The notes below the pieces were generated by a model, which was not told the DNA's origin, did no database searches, and was given only the letters and a program-made list of their open reading frames with translations. The position numbers and the translations under genes were made by a program. Positions 9,763-22,159 of a stretch of 64,000 bases of DNA are shown piece after piece. Each line of letters begins with the position of its first letter. The stretch's first letter is position 1. Origin of the DNA: Megamerina dolium (lineage: Eukaryota; Arthropoda; Insecta; Diptera; Megamerinidae); contig OY978525.1 of assembly GCA_963854835.1 (NCBI GenBank), forward strand, positions 44,517,554-44,581,553, given 5' to 3'.

Positions 9763-12085
9763 ATGCTCCAACTCGCGGCCGGCGAATCATGGACTTATCC
9801 CATTGTTTCAAAAAGGGTACTTCGAGACTATGTAGATGACCTGATTTCTGGTGGCGATTCATTGGAAAAAGTACGCAATATCAAACTACAAACAACTATC
9901 TTCCTTGTTCGAGGAAACTTAAAGCTACGCAAGTGGTTCTCCAACGGCACTCATATTCTTCGTGATATTCCTAATATAAGCAAGGAAAATTTCCTCAAAT
10001 TTTACGATGACAGCGACATCGCCAAGGCACTAATACTAATCTGGGATCCGCATAAGGACTATTGCTATTTTCATTTGCACCACAATAGGTTGTTGGACGA
10101 AACGTTCTGCGTTGTCTACCCTTGATCGCTGTTACGATCCACTCGGATTAATGGGCCCTACGTTGACCAGGCCGAAGATTCTTTTACAACGCATGTGGAG
10201 AGATAAACTTGAGTGGGATGAAAATCTGCCTCAATCGTTAGATATCCCCTCGTCTACATTTTCAACGAGTTTTCAGACATCCAACACCCAACATTCCCTC
10301 GTTATCGTCAAAGTTGACAACGTATAAGTGTACTTATTGTGTTCGAAAGTGAGTTTACAAAAATGAAGCTTTTTAAGTGTTTCATTGTTGGTCAGGTTCC
10401 TCCACTGTCTTCTCGAGCATACAGTGGCACTATGTTTCTACAGCGATGAAGCCGGCTGATATTTTATCCAAAGAAGCTACGCCCCAAGAACTTCTACGAT
10501 CGACACTTTGGATGCACTTCTCGTTATTTCTACAAAAAGCTGAGAAATGTTGGCCAAGCATATGCACACCTCAAACAATACTTACAGAATTTTGACAAGG
10601 ATCTTGCTTGCCACTAATAATCGCAATGATATTTCGCTTTCTTTCAAGTACATTAATCCTTTTGGAACAATGCAGTGTATTTTTGGTTAGGTCAGCAAAT
10701 TTTTCAACATTAAAAAATCTCCCAGATCATCACAGCTCACGTCTGCAGACTTACATCACGGTTAATTCTCTGCTAATTCGCATAGTTCAAAGAGCCAGAG
10801 TATGTTTTTCTACAGAGCATTCCTCGAGCAGCATTGCTTCACTGTCACCATTTCCTGAAGGGCTAGGAGTTATTCGAGTTGGCGGTCTTTTAGGAAATTC
10901 TATGCTCAACTTCGAATCTCGCCACCCGGATATTCTTCCAAGAAATCATCCGTTAACATATTCCAAAATCACACATTTTCATCGTAAATATTATCATGCT
11001 GGTCCTCAATTTCTACTTTCCTTTTTCGTATGCAATTTTTGCCTATAGGCTGCCGGAAAACAATCGGACGGACACTTCGCAAGTGTTTCATGTGCTGCAG
11101 ATCAAAAACTCATAATGACCGACTTGTCTAAAGACCGCATTCAGGCCTCGCGTCCTTTCATAGTCAGAGGTGTGGACTATTGCAGCCTGTTCTATTACAA
11201 GTGTGAAGTCCGCAACAAATCGTCTAAAAAATGCTTTGTTAGCGTTTTTATATGCTTCGTTACAAAAGTTTTTTGGATGAAGTTGGTAAGAGACCTCTGA
11301 CCAGGTGCATTTATTGATGCGATAAAACGATTTATCGCTACGAGTGGCATATCAAGTTGTATCTGGTCGGACAATACAACAAATTTTGTAGGTGCCAATA
11401 ATGAGTTCAAGGATCTTCAAAACTTAGTCCTGAGCGAGAAACACCGCAAGGAACTCTATAGCTTTTGCCTTAGTAATGGCTTCGATTGGTGGTTCATTCC
11501 ACTCCGCTGTCCGCACTTCGGCAGTTTGTGGGAAGCGGCAATAAGAACAGCAAAACAATATTTTTACCGTTTCGTTAGCTCATCACTGCTTGGCTTCGAT
11601 GAATTGCGTACATTGGTACGTCAAATCTCTGCTGTATTTAACTTCCGTCCTCTTGTACCCCTTTCAGAAGATCAAGAGGATTTAGACGTGCTAACTCCGG
11701 GGCATTTTTTGATTAGTGGTCCGCTGACAGCTCTTCCTGAACGGAATCTTACTGCTTTAAACTACTATTCACAGGACCGATGGCAGCGTGCAACATACAT
11801 ACAACATATTTTTTGGAAGCGCTGGACTCAAGAGAATCTTACTCTTCTCCAGCAATACGCTAAGTGGCTAACATTCAAGTCAATGATGTCGTGTATATAA
11901 AAAAAGAAAGTTCACCACCTCTAAAGTGGCCTCTAGCACGGGTAATCGAGGTAATACCTGAAACATACGATGTCGTACCAGTGACAGCCTTGCGAACATC
12001 TAGTAGAATAACGCGTCGAGCAGTTAACCAGCTGGGTCTCCTTCCGGTCAATAATTCTGCTGATGTTCGACGTAGCAACCGATAA
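9763..12085 (+). pseudogene. pol: BEL-1 Pol (RT C-part, integrase), degenerate
   Basis: Readable pieces: RT active site with LRDYVDDLISGGDS and LKLRKWFSNG (9,763-10,125); FDPLGL-type thumb (YDPLGLMGP at 10,130); the RNase H/integrase linker with KPADILSKEATPQELL (about 10,445-10,495); integrase N-terminus (10,860-11,040); DDE core with VRGVDYC (11,165), IWSDN (about 11,361) and LWEAAIRTAK (11,527); LTPGHFLISG (11,692); and a C-terminal domain (11,864-12,085). At least five frameshifts separate them, and RNase H is lost between about 10,330 and 10,390. All three integrase acidic residues are still visible. Confidence 0.87.
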
Positions 12086-12490
12086 TTGAATCATAATTAT
12101 TTAGTGTAATTGCTCTACTCATCGAAATGTTTTCTACCACCCTAACTTACCTATGTATTATTAAACTTTGTTAATTTCGTATTCCTCTTTATGCTATGTA
12201 CTAGGTATATATATGTACATATGCACTATTATTTATGTTTGCTGCTCGATTGCATATGTGCATACAGTGTGCATATTCATATGCATTAAAGAAACGTGGA
12301 TAATTAACTTTTGGATAATTAACTTTACTTTTTGAATGCATAAAATAACTCATATTTCAAGTTAGTTTTTATGTTCAAGTTAGTTCTTATGTTGAAATTA
12401 GTTCTTATGTTAGTCAGTCGTCGAAAAATATTCGATCAATAAAGTACGATCTCGTTTGTACTTCTGCAATATTTATTGGTTTCACCATAT
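12086..12490 (+). repeat. Probable 3' LTR of BEL-1
   Basis: This noncoding sequence directly follows the Pol C-terminus and has the features of a BEL LTR end: an AT-rich body, a polyadenylation signal (caataaag at about 12,438) and a T/G-rich stretch after it. With no second copy in the window the ends are guesses. Confidence 0.5.
12358..12412 (+). repeat. 18-bp tandem repeat, three copies
   Basis: Three consecutive 18-bp units of the form caagttagttcttatgtt with one or two changes each, about 25 bp upstream of the putative LTR polyadenylation signal. Confidence 0.88.
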
Positions 12491-12599
12491 TTTCTGCAGT
12501 TATAGAGGCAATATAAAAATGCTGGACCACTTACTCATCAGAAAATTATACTACTTCCTCAACATGCAGCTTATACCTCTGTTACAAATGAGCCTCAGC

Positions 12600-12850
12600 T
12601 TGTTCAATCATGTATTCTGAACTAAACACCAAACAGATCGTGATGGAAACTGCAAAATATGGAAATCGTTGCGAAATCAAGGGGGGTCAAAACACGATGA
12701 TCGGATATGGAATGACTGTCTAATAAAAGCCAAATTAGAACTAAGAAGAAATTTTCATAATGAAGTGCTACTTGGAGATGGAGGATATTCTGTGGATACC
12801 ACAAAAATATTATAGAGACATAGAGATCATCGCCCTTGCATAAAAGCTCT
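12600..12850 (+). pseudogene. PIF/Harbinger-like transposase fragment
   Basis: A short open stretch (about 12,650-12,815) reads GGSKHDDRIWNDC followed about 20 residues on by LLGDGGYSVDT. The spacing and the HD..(I/V)W and GDGGY motifs match the DDE_4 nuclease of PIF/Harbinger transposases, where these Asp residues are catalytic. It ends in a stop after DTTKIL. No terminal repeats seen. The motif match is good but the fragment is short. Confidence 0.55.
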
Positions 12851-12956
12851 ATTCTTTCTCTCGTAATAAATTTGATGAAAAAGAGAGGAGGGGAAAAAAA
12901 ACAAACTGTCATTTTTTGAGAAAGAACGTTTTTTTAGTGAACCTTATAAAAAGAGC

Positions 12957-13690
12957 TGCGAAAATTTAGGTATGAAACCGTTAGCGGCTATAAATCGATT
13001 TGATGTAACAGAAGAGAACTGTCTATAAGCGTTACGTCGATTAAAATAGAATTTTGATAAAAAGACTCTAATGTTTCAAGAACATGTTTCCGGATTGTTT
13101 GAATTACAAAAATTGCAATCCCATTGTCAGTTCATTTGCGGAACATTATTGACTCGGTAAATGCACACACATATTATTGTATTTGGGTAGTTATGAAAAC
13201 ATTGCCAACGCGATTATAACCTTCTTGGTACTGGAGAAGTTATATATAGAATCGGAGGTGAAATGGGAAGAATCACTGGATTCGTCACGCCTCTCTTCCT
13301 GGGGAAAGTGTGCAGTTGTATTATCCAGACGATGTCAGAATATAGAAGCAAGAGAATCATAGTCAAGCAACGTTAAATATCAGTCAGTAACGTCACAATG
13401 TAGCGGCAAAAATGTAACTGCATATTCTAATTCAAGAAGAAGCACTCGTACGTCGCTTGCAAGCAGTATGCAACCGTAAAATCAGTATGCAATGTCTGCA
13501 AAAAGTGTGGTCATTCGGTGCTAAATTGTCCAGACTTTGGAAGGTTGTCGCAATGTGAACGCTATAACATTGTACGTAAATTAAAGCTATGTTTCGTATG
13601 TTTGAAGAAGGGTAATTTGTCTACAGGATGCTCTTATGTAAAGTGCGGTATATGTCACATCATAATCTATTACATAAGCACAATTTTGAT
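12957..13690 (+). pseudogene. gag: BEL-2 Gag, broken
   Basis: Pieces in two or three frames match BEL Gag: ALRRLK..FDKKTLMFQEHVSGL (13,030-13,110), YENIANAIITFLVLEKL and KWEESLDSSRLSSWGKC (13,186-13,310), RRCQNIEARES (13,326-13,360), and a C-terminal zinc region with CGH..LNCPDF, RYNIVRKLKLCFVCLKKG and CSYVKCGICH (13,510-13,660). Gag forms the particle and binds RNA through the knuckles. At least one stop and several frameshifts are present. Confidence 0.82.
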
Positions 13691-13779
13691 GGAACTGATT
13701 ATAATTAAAGTTTATTTTTTCAGCCGAACAAAATGTTACCTAATAGACTATTGGGAGAAACCGCTGACGAATCATTGAC

Positions 13780-14270
13780 AGGAACGCCGGCAGCACTACA
13801 TACTGCGCTAGTCGATGCTATTGAGATTCCAGAAGTGTTCTTGGAGACTGCGGTGGTGTTAGTGAAGTATGTTTTAGGGCAGTATTATACTGCACACATT
13901 ATTCTTGATTCGATCTCACAAATTAATTTCATGAGTGACCACTGGCATAACAGTTATGATTCCGAAGATCATCATGCTCACTGGGTGTAAATGGAATTGG
14001 CGATGTAAGTACAACTATAAAAAATAAGGTACAGGCAACGATCAGATCGCGAGTAAATAATTACGAGGTGACATTAGAATTCTACTTGCTGCCAAAGATT
14101 ACTGGTGTGAAACCAGATCGATTCGTAAATATTACCAACTGGAATATACCAAACAATATTGAGCTTGCTAATCCAGCTTTTAATGTTCCATCGAGAGTTG
14201 ACATACTGTTGGGCGCTGAATTGCTGAATTGGTCTTGGATTTACTGTCAATTGGTCGTATTCATTTGGGC
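13780..14270 (+). pseudogene. BEL-2 protease region
   Basis: The sequence VVLVKYVLGQYYTAHIILDS lies at about 13,850-13,912, continued by INFMSD and then, after frameshifts, GVNGIGDV, NNYEVTLEFYLLPKITG and PSRVDILLGAELL. This is the retropepsin domain of BEL Pol. The active site reads D-S-I where D-S-G is expected, which should inactivate it. A frameshift falls near 13,975. Confidence 0.8.
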
Positions 14271-14519
14271 AATAGTTTTTCTCGACTACAAAAAAAATTA
14301 TTTTGTTGGGTGGCATCAGGAGCAGCCAAGTAGATCGGTGCACCTGATAACAATAGCCAAAGTTTACTGGTAGATACCAAATGTGTAGTAGAGTAGATTG
14401 AATAAAGATCCTATTACGAAAACAGCATATACATACTTTCTTAATGAGTATATACAACTAGGTCATATGAAATGAGTAAAAGAAGCGGATTTAAAACAAT
14501 TAAAACACTTTTCGCCACA

Positions 14520-15695
<1,176 letters not shown>

Positions 15696-15699
15696 TGCA

Positions 15700-16900
<1,201 letters not shown>

Positions 16901-16903
<3 letters not shown>

Positions 16904-17264
16904 GGTGCCGTAGCTCAGTGGTTAGTGTGTTTGCCTTCTGATCTGTAGGTCGGTGGTTCAATCCCCGGCTGATGCATAACAAATTTAATATCGATAAGAT
17001 TTTTCTTTCGAACGGTACCCACCTGTCGGCAAGCAATTGGCAATTCTTCCGACAGTAACAACTTGCCATGAAAAAGCTTCTTAAAGAACTCTGTGACAAA
17101 GCTCAGAAAAAGTGATGTCACAAGTGTTCTGCCGTTCGGAACCGGCTAAAATAAGTAGGTCCCTTCTAATATTGTACAAAATTTAAGACGCACAACAGTA
17201 ATGGAAGAGAAGCTCGGCCAATGAGCCCTTAGGGGCTTTATGTGGCCACATATTTATTTTTTTT
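16901..17264 (+). mobile_element. tRNA-derived SINE, copy 1
   Basis: The 5' part is a tRNA-like head with a Pol III box A (tagctcagtgg, 16,911) and box B (ggttcaatccc, 16,955) at tRNA spacing. A tRNA-unrelated body of about 280 bp follows, ending in an AT-rich tail (cacatatttatttttttt). The would-be anticodon loop reads CTTCTGA, suggesting a tRNA-Arg(TCT)-like ancestor, but the acceptor and anticodon stems no longer pair. Three more copies lie at 40,107, 54,629 and 55,347. The copy lies between two (TA)n tracts, so its target duplication cannot be seen. Confidence 0.88.
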
Positions 17265-17269
17265 ATATA

Positions 17270-17355
<86 letters not shown>
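17265..17355. repeat. (TA)n microsatellite, left flank of Tc1 copy A
   Basis: TA-repeat tract that supplies the TA target of the Tc1-like element starting at 17,356. Confidence 0.95.
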
Positions 17356-19006
17356 CAGTGGCTCCCAGCTTATTTCGTACAGTGACAGTTTAAAAATTGC
17401 TGCAGTCGTAATTCCTAATATAGCAAAAATTTGAACAAAATATAAATGCCATTTTTGAAAGGAAGGTTTGTTTTTTATTTTCCAAAATTTACTTTTTCAA
17501 AATTTTAGTGTTTGACACTATAAAAAAATAAAATAAGAAAAAAATAGGAAAATTCATGTCACAGCTTATTTCGTACAGTTTCTTTAAGTTCAAACTAAAA
17601 ACAAAGTAAGTTGATTTTAATATTTAGTATGACATCCCTTAGCGTTAATGACAGCCTGGAGTCTACTTGGCATTGAATCCACCAATTTTTGAGTGATGTC
17701 TGGTGTGATTTTTTTCCATTCCTCCATCAGTACCTTCTTTAGGTCTTGCTTATTAGAAATCTTGTGTGTTCTTATTTTATTGTCCAAAATAGACTAAAGA
17801 TTTTCAATCACATTCATGTCAGGTGACTGTGGTGGTGGAGACATCAAGTGTGAGCAGTTCAAATAAGCCAAGATTGCACAATCCCAGATTTATGTTTTGG
17901 GTCATTATCTTGGTAATACCGAAATACTTCCCGCAAACCCAGTTTGTCTGCACTTTGAAGTAAATTGTTTTTCAGAATCTCGAGGTACTTCATTTTGTCC
18001 ATTGTCCCCTCAATAAAAACCAATTCACCTACTCCGGCTGCTGACATACAGGCCCAAACCATCACGCTACCGCCACCATGCTTCACTGTGGGCTTAAGGT
18101 TCTCCTTGTTTAGCTGGGTATTAGCTTTACGCCAAACATATGACATTCCGTCCGAGCCAAAAATATTAAACTTAGACTCATCCGCGAAAATAACGGTATT
18201 CCAGAACGCAGGAGTATTAATAATATGCTCTTTGGCGAAGTCAAGTCGGCGTTGTATATTCATTTTCGAAATGAATGGTTTCTTTCGGGCTACTCGACCG
18301 TTCAAGTCATGATTGTGCAGCACACGTCGGACAGTTTCAGCACTGGATGATTTTCCTATTTCACGCTGAACCTCTGCAGCCAACTTCGGAGCGGATAACT
18401 TTGGATTTTTCTTAATTTTTCGTACAATATAACGCTCGTCTGATGCGTTGAAAATCTTATTAGGTGCTTCTCTGCCCTTGTTCTCCAACCGATTTTCGCG
18501 AACGAAGCGTTAAATGATGTATTGGACAGTTGAGGCACTTAAATTTGTCATTTCAGCAATTTTTCGCACACTCTGACCTTTCCTAAAATGGTTAATTACC
18601 AGTTTACGCTGTTCCATCGTTGTACGATGACCCATAAAGCTAAATGTTTAATTTACAGCACTTTAACTATTTAAAATAATAATAATAAAAATTGTTATAA
18701 TAGTTAAAAAGGTCCAAAAACTCATACAATTCAAAAAAACTTTGTAACTGCGCGGCAGAATGAAACTTACTTACATTGAAGTTTGTGTACGAAATAAGAT
18801 GTGAGCTGAAAATCAGCTGATCAATAGTTTTTCTCTCTTGCATAACAAAAAGAAAAATTTTTGGGGTTCCCCGTTTTCTTATTAGGTTTACTAAACACAT
18901 ACACAGACATCTACATTCAAAACTTATCGATAAGTTTTTTAGTTTCGATGTTACAGCCATGTACATAAAAATATATACACTGTACGAAATAAGCTGTGAG
19001 CCACTG
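17356..19006 (-). mobile_element. Tc1-like IR/DR element, copy A (dead)
   Basis: A complete 1,651-bp element bounded by inverted termini cagtggctcccagcttattt and its near-complement at 19,006, with TA on both sides. A 14-base direct repeat (cttatttcgtacag or a close variant) occurs at the outer tip and about 195 bp inside at each end (17,369; 17,565; 18,786 and 18,980, the right pair inverted). It is the same length as copy B at 60,616-62,266. The transposase is broken. Confidence 0.95.
17595..18635 (-). pseudogene. Tc1-like transposase, copy A, inactivated
   Basis: Aligned by eye to the intact copy B, this has a nonsense change in the N-terminal HTH (Gln to stop, near 18,512) and a one-base deletion near 17,860 just after the QSWLI stretch, which shifts the frame before the catalytic Glu. 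Between these, 17,859-18,488 is open and keeps the first Asp (FADESKF) and second Asp (DNDPKH). It cannot give active transposase but could in principle be mobilised by copy B. Confidence 0.92.
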
Positions 19007-19024
19007 TATATATATATATATATG

Positions 19025-19087
<63 letters not shown>
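19007..19087. repeat. (TA)n microsatellite between Tc1 copy A and RTE tail
   Basis: About 80 bp of TA repeats with two ATGT-type interruptions. Confidence 0.95.
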
Positions 19088-19088
<1 letters not shown>

Positions 19089-19410
19089 ACTTACTTACTT
19101 ACTTATGTGGCCATAACAACCGAATATCGATTTAGGCCGAAAATAACATGCTTCGCCAGCCATCTCTGTTCTTCGCTAGCTGGCGCCAGTTAGAAATTCC
19201 AAACGCCGTCTGGTTCTCCAATACTTGGTCTTTCCACCGGAGGTTTGGTCTTCCTCTTCTGCGTCGTCCTCCAGCGGGTTCCGAATATAACACCTTCTTC
19301 GCTGGAGCGTGTTCTTCCATTCGCTCGACATGACCTAGCCAGCGCAGCCGCTGGATTTTGATGCGCTTTACTATGTCAATATCGGCATACAGCTCGTACA
19401 GCTCATGGTT

Positions 19411-20454
19411 TTACCTTATTCGGTACTCGCCACCAACGCAAATAGGTCCAAAGATCTTGCGTAGGACTTTTCTCTCGAAAATTCCAAGCATTCGCTCATC
19501 CGAGGTGGAAATTGTCCAGGCTTCAGCGCCATATGTTAGGACAGGCATGATGAGAGACTTGTAGAGTGTAGTTTTCGTTCTTCGAGAGAGGGCTCGACTT
19601 CTCAATTGCTTACTCAGCCCAAAGTAACACCTGTTAGCAAGAGTTATCCTACGCATGATCTCCAAGCTGGCGTCATTACTGCTGTTAATGCTGGTTCCAA
19701 GATAGACAAAGTCCCTTACTACTTCAAAAGCGTAGTTGTCAACAGTGACGTGCTGTCCAAGACGCCGGGACTCTTTGTTTGTTGACACTAGATGCTTCGT
19801 CTTGCCCTGGTTCACTGTGAGACCCATCCGACGCGACTCTCTTTCCAACTCTGAGAATGCTGCACTGACTGCTCGCGTGTTCATGCCGATTATGTCAATA
19901 TCGTCGGCATACGCTAACAGCATGACACTTTTGTTGAAGATAGTGCCATTATGTCTTAGATCAGCAGCTCGTATTATTTTCTCCATAATAAGATTGAAGA
20001 AGTCGCATGATAACGAATCACCTTGTCTGAAACCCCGTTCGGTATTAAACGGTGCGGAGAGGTCCTTCCCAATTTTCACTGCACAACGCGAGTTATGCAG
20101 TGTCATTCTACAAAGTCGAATGAGCTTTGCAGGAATACCGAACTCAGACATTGTTGCATAGAGGTAATCCCTTACCGGACTGTCGAAAGCGGCTTTATAA
20201 TCAACAAATAGGTGGTGTGTGTCGATCTGTTTTTCTTGGGTCTTTTCCAGGATTTGGCGCAGTGTGAAATTCTGGTCGATGGTGGATTTACCAGGTCTGA
20301 AGCCACACTGATACGGTCTAATCAGGTTGCTGAGCATAGGCTTCAACCTTTCACACAGTACGCTCGATAGAACCATGTATGCGGTACTCAGAAGACTTAT
20401 TCCACGGTAGTTGGCGCATCGCCATTCAGTAACGTGGAGAAGTGTTCCCCCCAT
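19411..20454 (-). pseudogene. RTE-1 reverse transcriptase (5'-deleted, otherwise open)
   Basis: A 347-residue open frame with CANYRGISLLSTAY, YQCGFRPGKSTIDQ, THHLFVDYKAAFDS, GFRQGDSLSCDFFNLIME and the catalytic box MLLAYADDIDIIG, then the RTE thumb with RLTLANRCYFGLSKQL-like and LTYGAEAWTIS. It ends near GGEYRIR. The RT core is chemically complete from motif 1 onward, but it lacks its natural N-terminus because of the deletion at 20,440-20,470. Degenerate C-terminal coding continues to about 19,130 (GRPNLRWKDQVLE). Confidence 0.9.
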
Positions 20455-20469
20455 AGTCTCAGTACACTC

Positions 20470-20858
20470 TGAACATCTGTAACCAGATTCCCATTTCCAT
20501 CACGACAAGAAGAGTCTCCGGGATTTAAACCTCCACTAAGGCGCTTGATCTTTTCGAAGAATTTTCGAGTCTCATTCTTGTCGGTTCACATCTCTATCTC
20601 CTCACACTCACGTCTTTCCAACTCCCTCTTCTTGCGCCTGAAAAGACGTCTCTCTGCACTCCTTTTCTCTCTGTACCGCTCCTTAACAGCTCGCGTTACG
20701 CCTGCACGCAGGGTTCTTCTGTAGTCGGCGTCTTTCTCTGCGGTAGCGTCGCGACACTCCTGATCATACCACTCATTCCTCAGAGGCCGGTAGTAACCGA
20801 TTACCTCCTCGGCAGCAGTAGTCATGGAGTGGGATATATGTGTGTCCACCGTGCGCAT
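20470..20858 (-). pseudogene. RTE-1 linker between endonuclease and RT, truncated
   Basis: EEVIGYYRPLRNEWYDQECR, a basic Arg/Lys/Glu-rich helix and, past a stop, FFEKIKRLSGG and the LRLWGEHFSTLL stretch match the RTE linker. The stop after CEEIEM falls near 20,588. Right after the LLHVTEW stretch the frame jumps to CANYRGISLL, so several hundred bases (the endonuclease-RT hinge and RT motif 0/1) are missing. Confidence 0.8.
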
Positions 20859-21802
20859 GTATCATCAAGTGGGGGAGTGTTCTGCATAAGCAGATCCGAT
20901 AGTCGAGTGGAAAATGCATCTGCTGTGTCTGGTGATCGCAGCTTACTGACGTCGAGCTTTCTCTTTGTGGGACTTCTCTTGTTATTTGCAACACATATGC
21001 GTGTGCGCACCTTAGCTGCAACAAGGTAGTGTTCCGAGTCGATGTTGGCACCACGGATCGATTTCACGTCCATCACACTGGAAGCATGGCTTCCATCAAT
21101 CACCACATGATCAATTTGGTTTCTTGTACGTTGATCTGGAGACAGCCATGTCGCTTTGTGGATGTCGAGATGCTGGATTCTGGTACCACCAATTACCATG
21201 TTTCGTGCTGCGGCGAAGTCGATCAGCCTCATTCCGTTATTGGAGGTGTTTTGGTGGAGGCTGAATTTTCCGAAAGTTGGACCAAAGGTACCTTCCTTGC
21301 CCACCCTGGCATTAAAGTCGCCAAGCACGATTTTGATATCGTGGCGCGGGCAGCGGTCATAAGCTTCTTCGAGGCGCTGAAAGAAGCTCTCCTTGGTCAC
21401 ATTGTCCTTCTCATCCGTCGGAGCGTGGGCACATATAAGGCTGATGTTGAAGAATTTTGCCTTGATGCGGATTGTAGCCAGCCGTTCGTTCACAGGCGTA
21501 AACTGTGAGACAAGATGTCGTAGTCTCTTGCTGACCAAAAATCCACATCCTAATTCGTGCCTTTCAGCATGGCAACTGTAGTAAATGTCACAGGATGCTC
21601 TTTTGGAGCAGCCCTGTCCTGTCCATCGCATTTCCTGGAGAGCGGTGATGTCAGCTCTTTATTTTTCGAGGACATCAACCAGCTGGATAGAGGCACCCTC
21701 CCTATAAAGGGACCGGACATTCCAGGTGCATATCCGTAAATCATTGTCCTTTTTTCGTTTGTGGGGGTCATCAACAAAAGTGGTAGTCCTTATCCGAGGC
21801 AT
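20822..21802 (-). pseudogene. RTE-1 endonuclease region
   Basis: The ORF start is the ATG at 21,802 (MPRIRTTTF), followed by LRICTWNVRSL, a nonsense codon after VLEK (near 21,660), EMRWTGQG, and an open stretch with GCGFLVSKRL, CAHAPTDEKDN, VLGDFNARVGKEG, NGMRLIDFAA and RNQIDHVVIDG. These are the metal-binding and catalytic motifs of the apurinic-like endonuclease that nicks target DNA. Database hits named craniofacial development protein 2-like are usually this RTE domain, not a host gene. Confidence 0.88.
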
Positions 21803-22159
21803 ACTTGTTTTTTTATTGGGGGGGTTTTTTATGTGGCGGGTCCCAAACCCAACGCACAACCTCTAACCGAGGAGATTTTCGCCACTCACTTCAGCCGCTT
21901 CCAAGCGGGTGCCATTGCCCGGTGGTCGCCACATGGAGGGCCCCCATTAATAATAATGAAAGCGCCGTCACATAGTAAGCAGAGCAAGCTACATGACTTC
22001 CCCTCATTAACAAATAAAGGTATCATCACATAGCGCTCAGATCAAACTACATGACAGCCAGTGAGTTGACTTGCGCTAGCCCCACCCGGTTGAGGCAGTT
22101 AGACACGTTACCTTGCGAAAACACCACCAGACCACCTTTCTTTCTTTGATGTTAAAATT

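Larger units (their letters stand above)
9660..12490 (+). mobile_element. BEL/Pao LTR retrotransposon remnant BEL-1
   Basis: Pol fragments in plus orientation run from the RT active site through integrase to the Pol C-terminus and are followed by a probable LTR. Gag, protease and the first half of RT are missing, and RNase H is mostly lost. The left junction with J1 lies somewhere in 9,646-9,762, a stretch I cannot assign. Confidence 0.85.
19088..22135 (-). mobile_element. RTE-clade LINE, copy RTE-1
   Basis: A single ORF carries an APE endonuclease and RT in RTE order, with a 3' end made of a four-base tandem repeat (GTAA units on the minus strand, 19,088-19,105) instead of poly(A). A short microsatellite tail is typical of RTE elements. 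The 5' end lies near 22,135, against errantivirus-2 env, so RTE-1 may have inserted there. An internal deletion removes the start of RT. Confidence 0.9.

Noticed and set aside
16901..16975. Functional tRNA gene
   Set aside because: A and B boxes are good, but the acceptor and anticodon stems do not pair and the same head recurs on a common 280-bp body; it is a SINE head.
20822..21631. Host gene similar to craniofacial development protein 2
   Set aside because: The motifs are the RTE endonuclease and it is followed by RTE RT and a GTAA-repeat tail.
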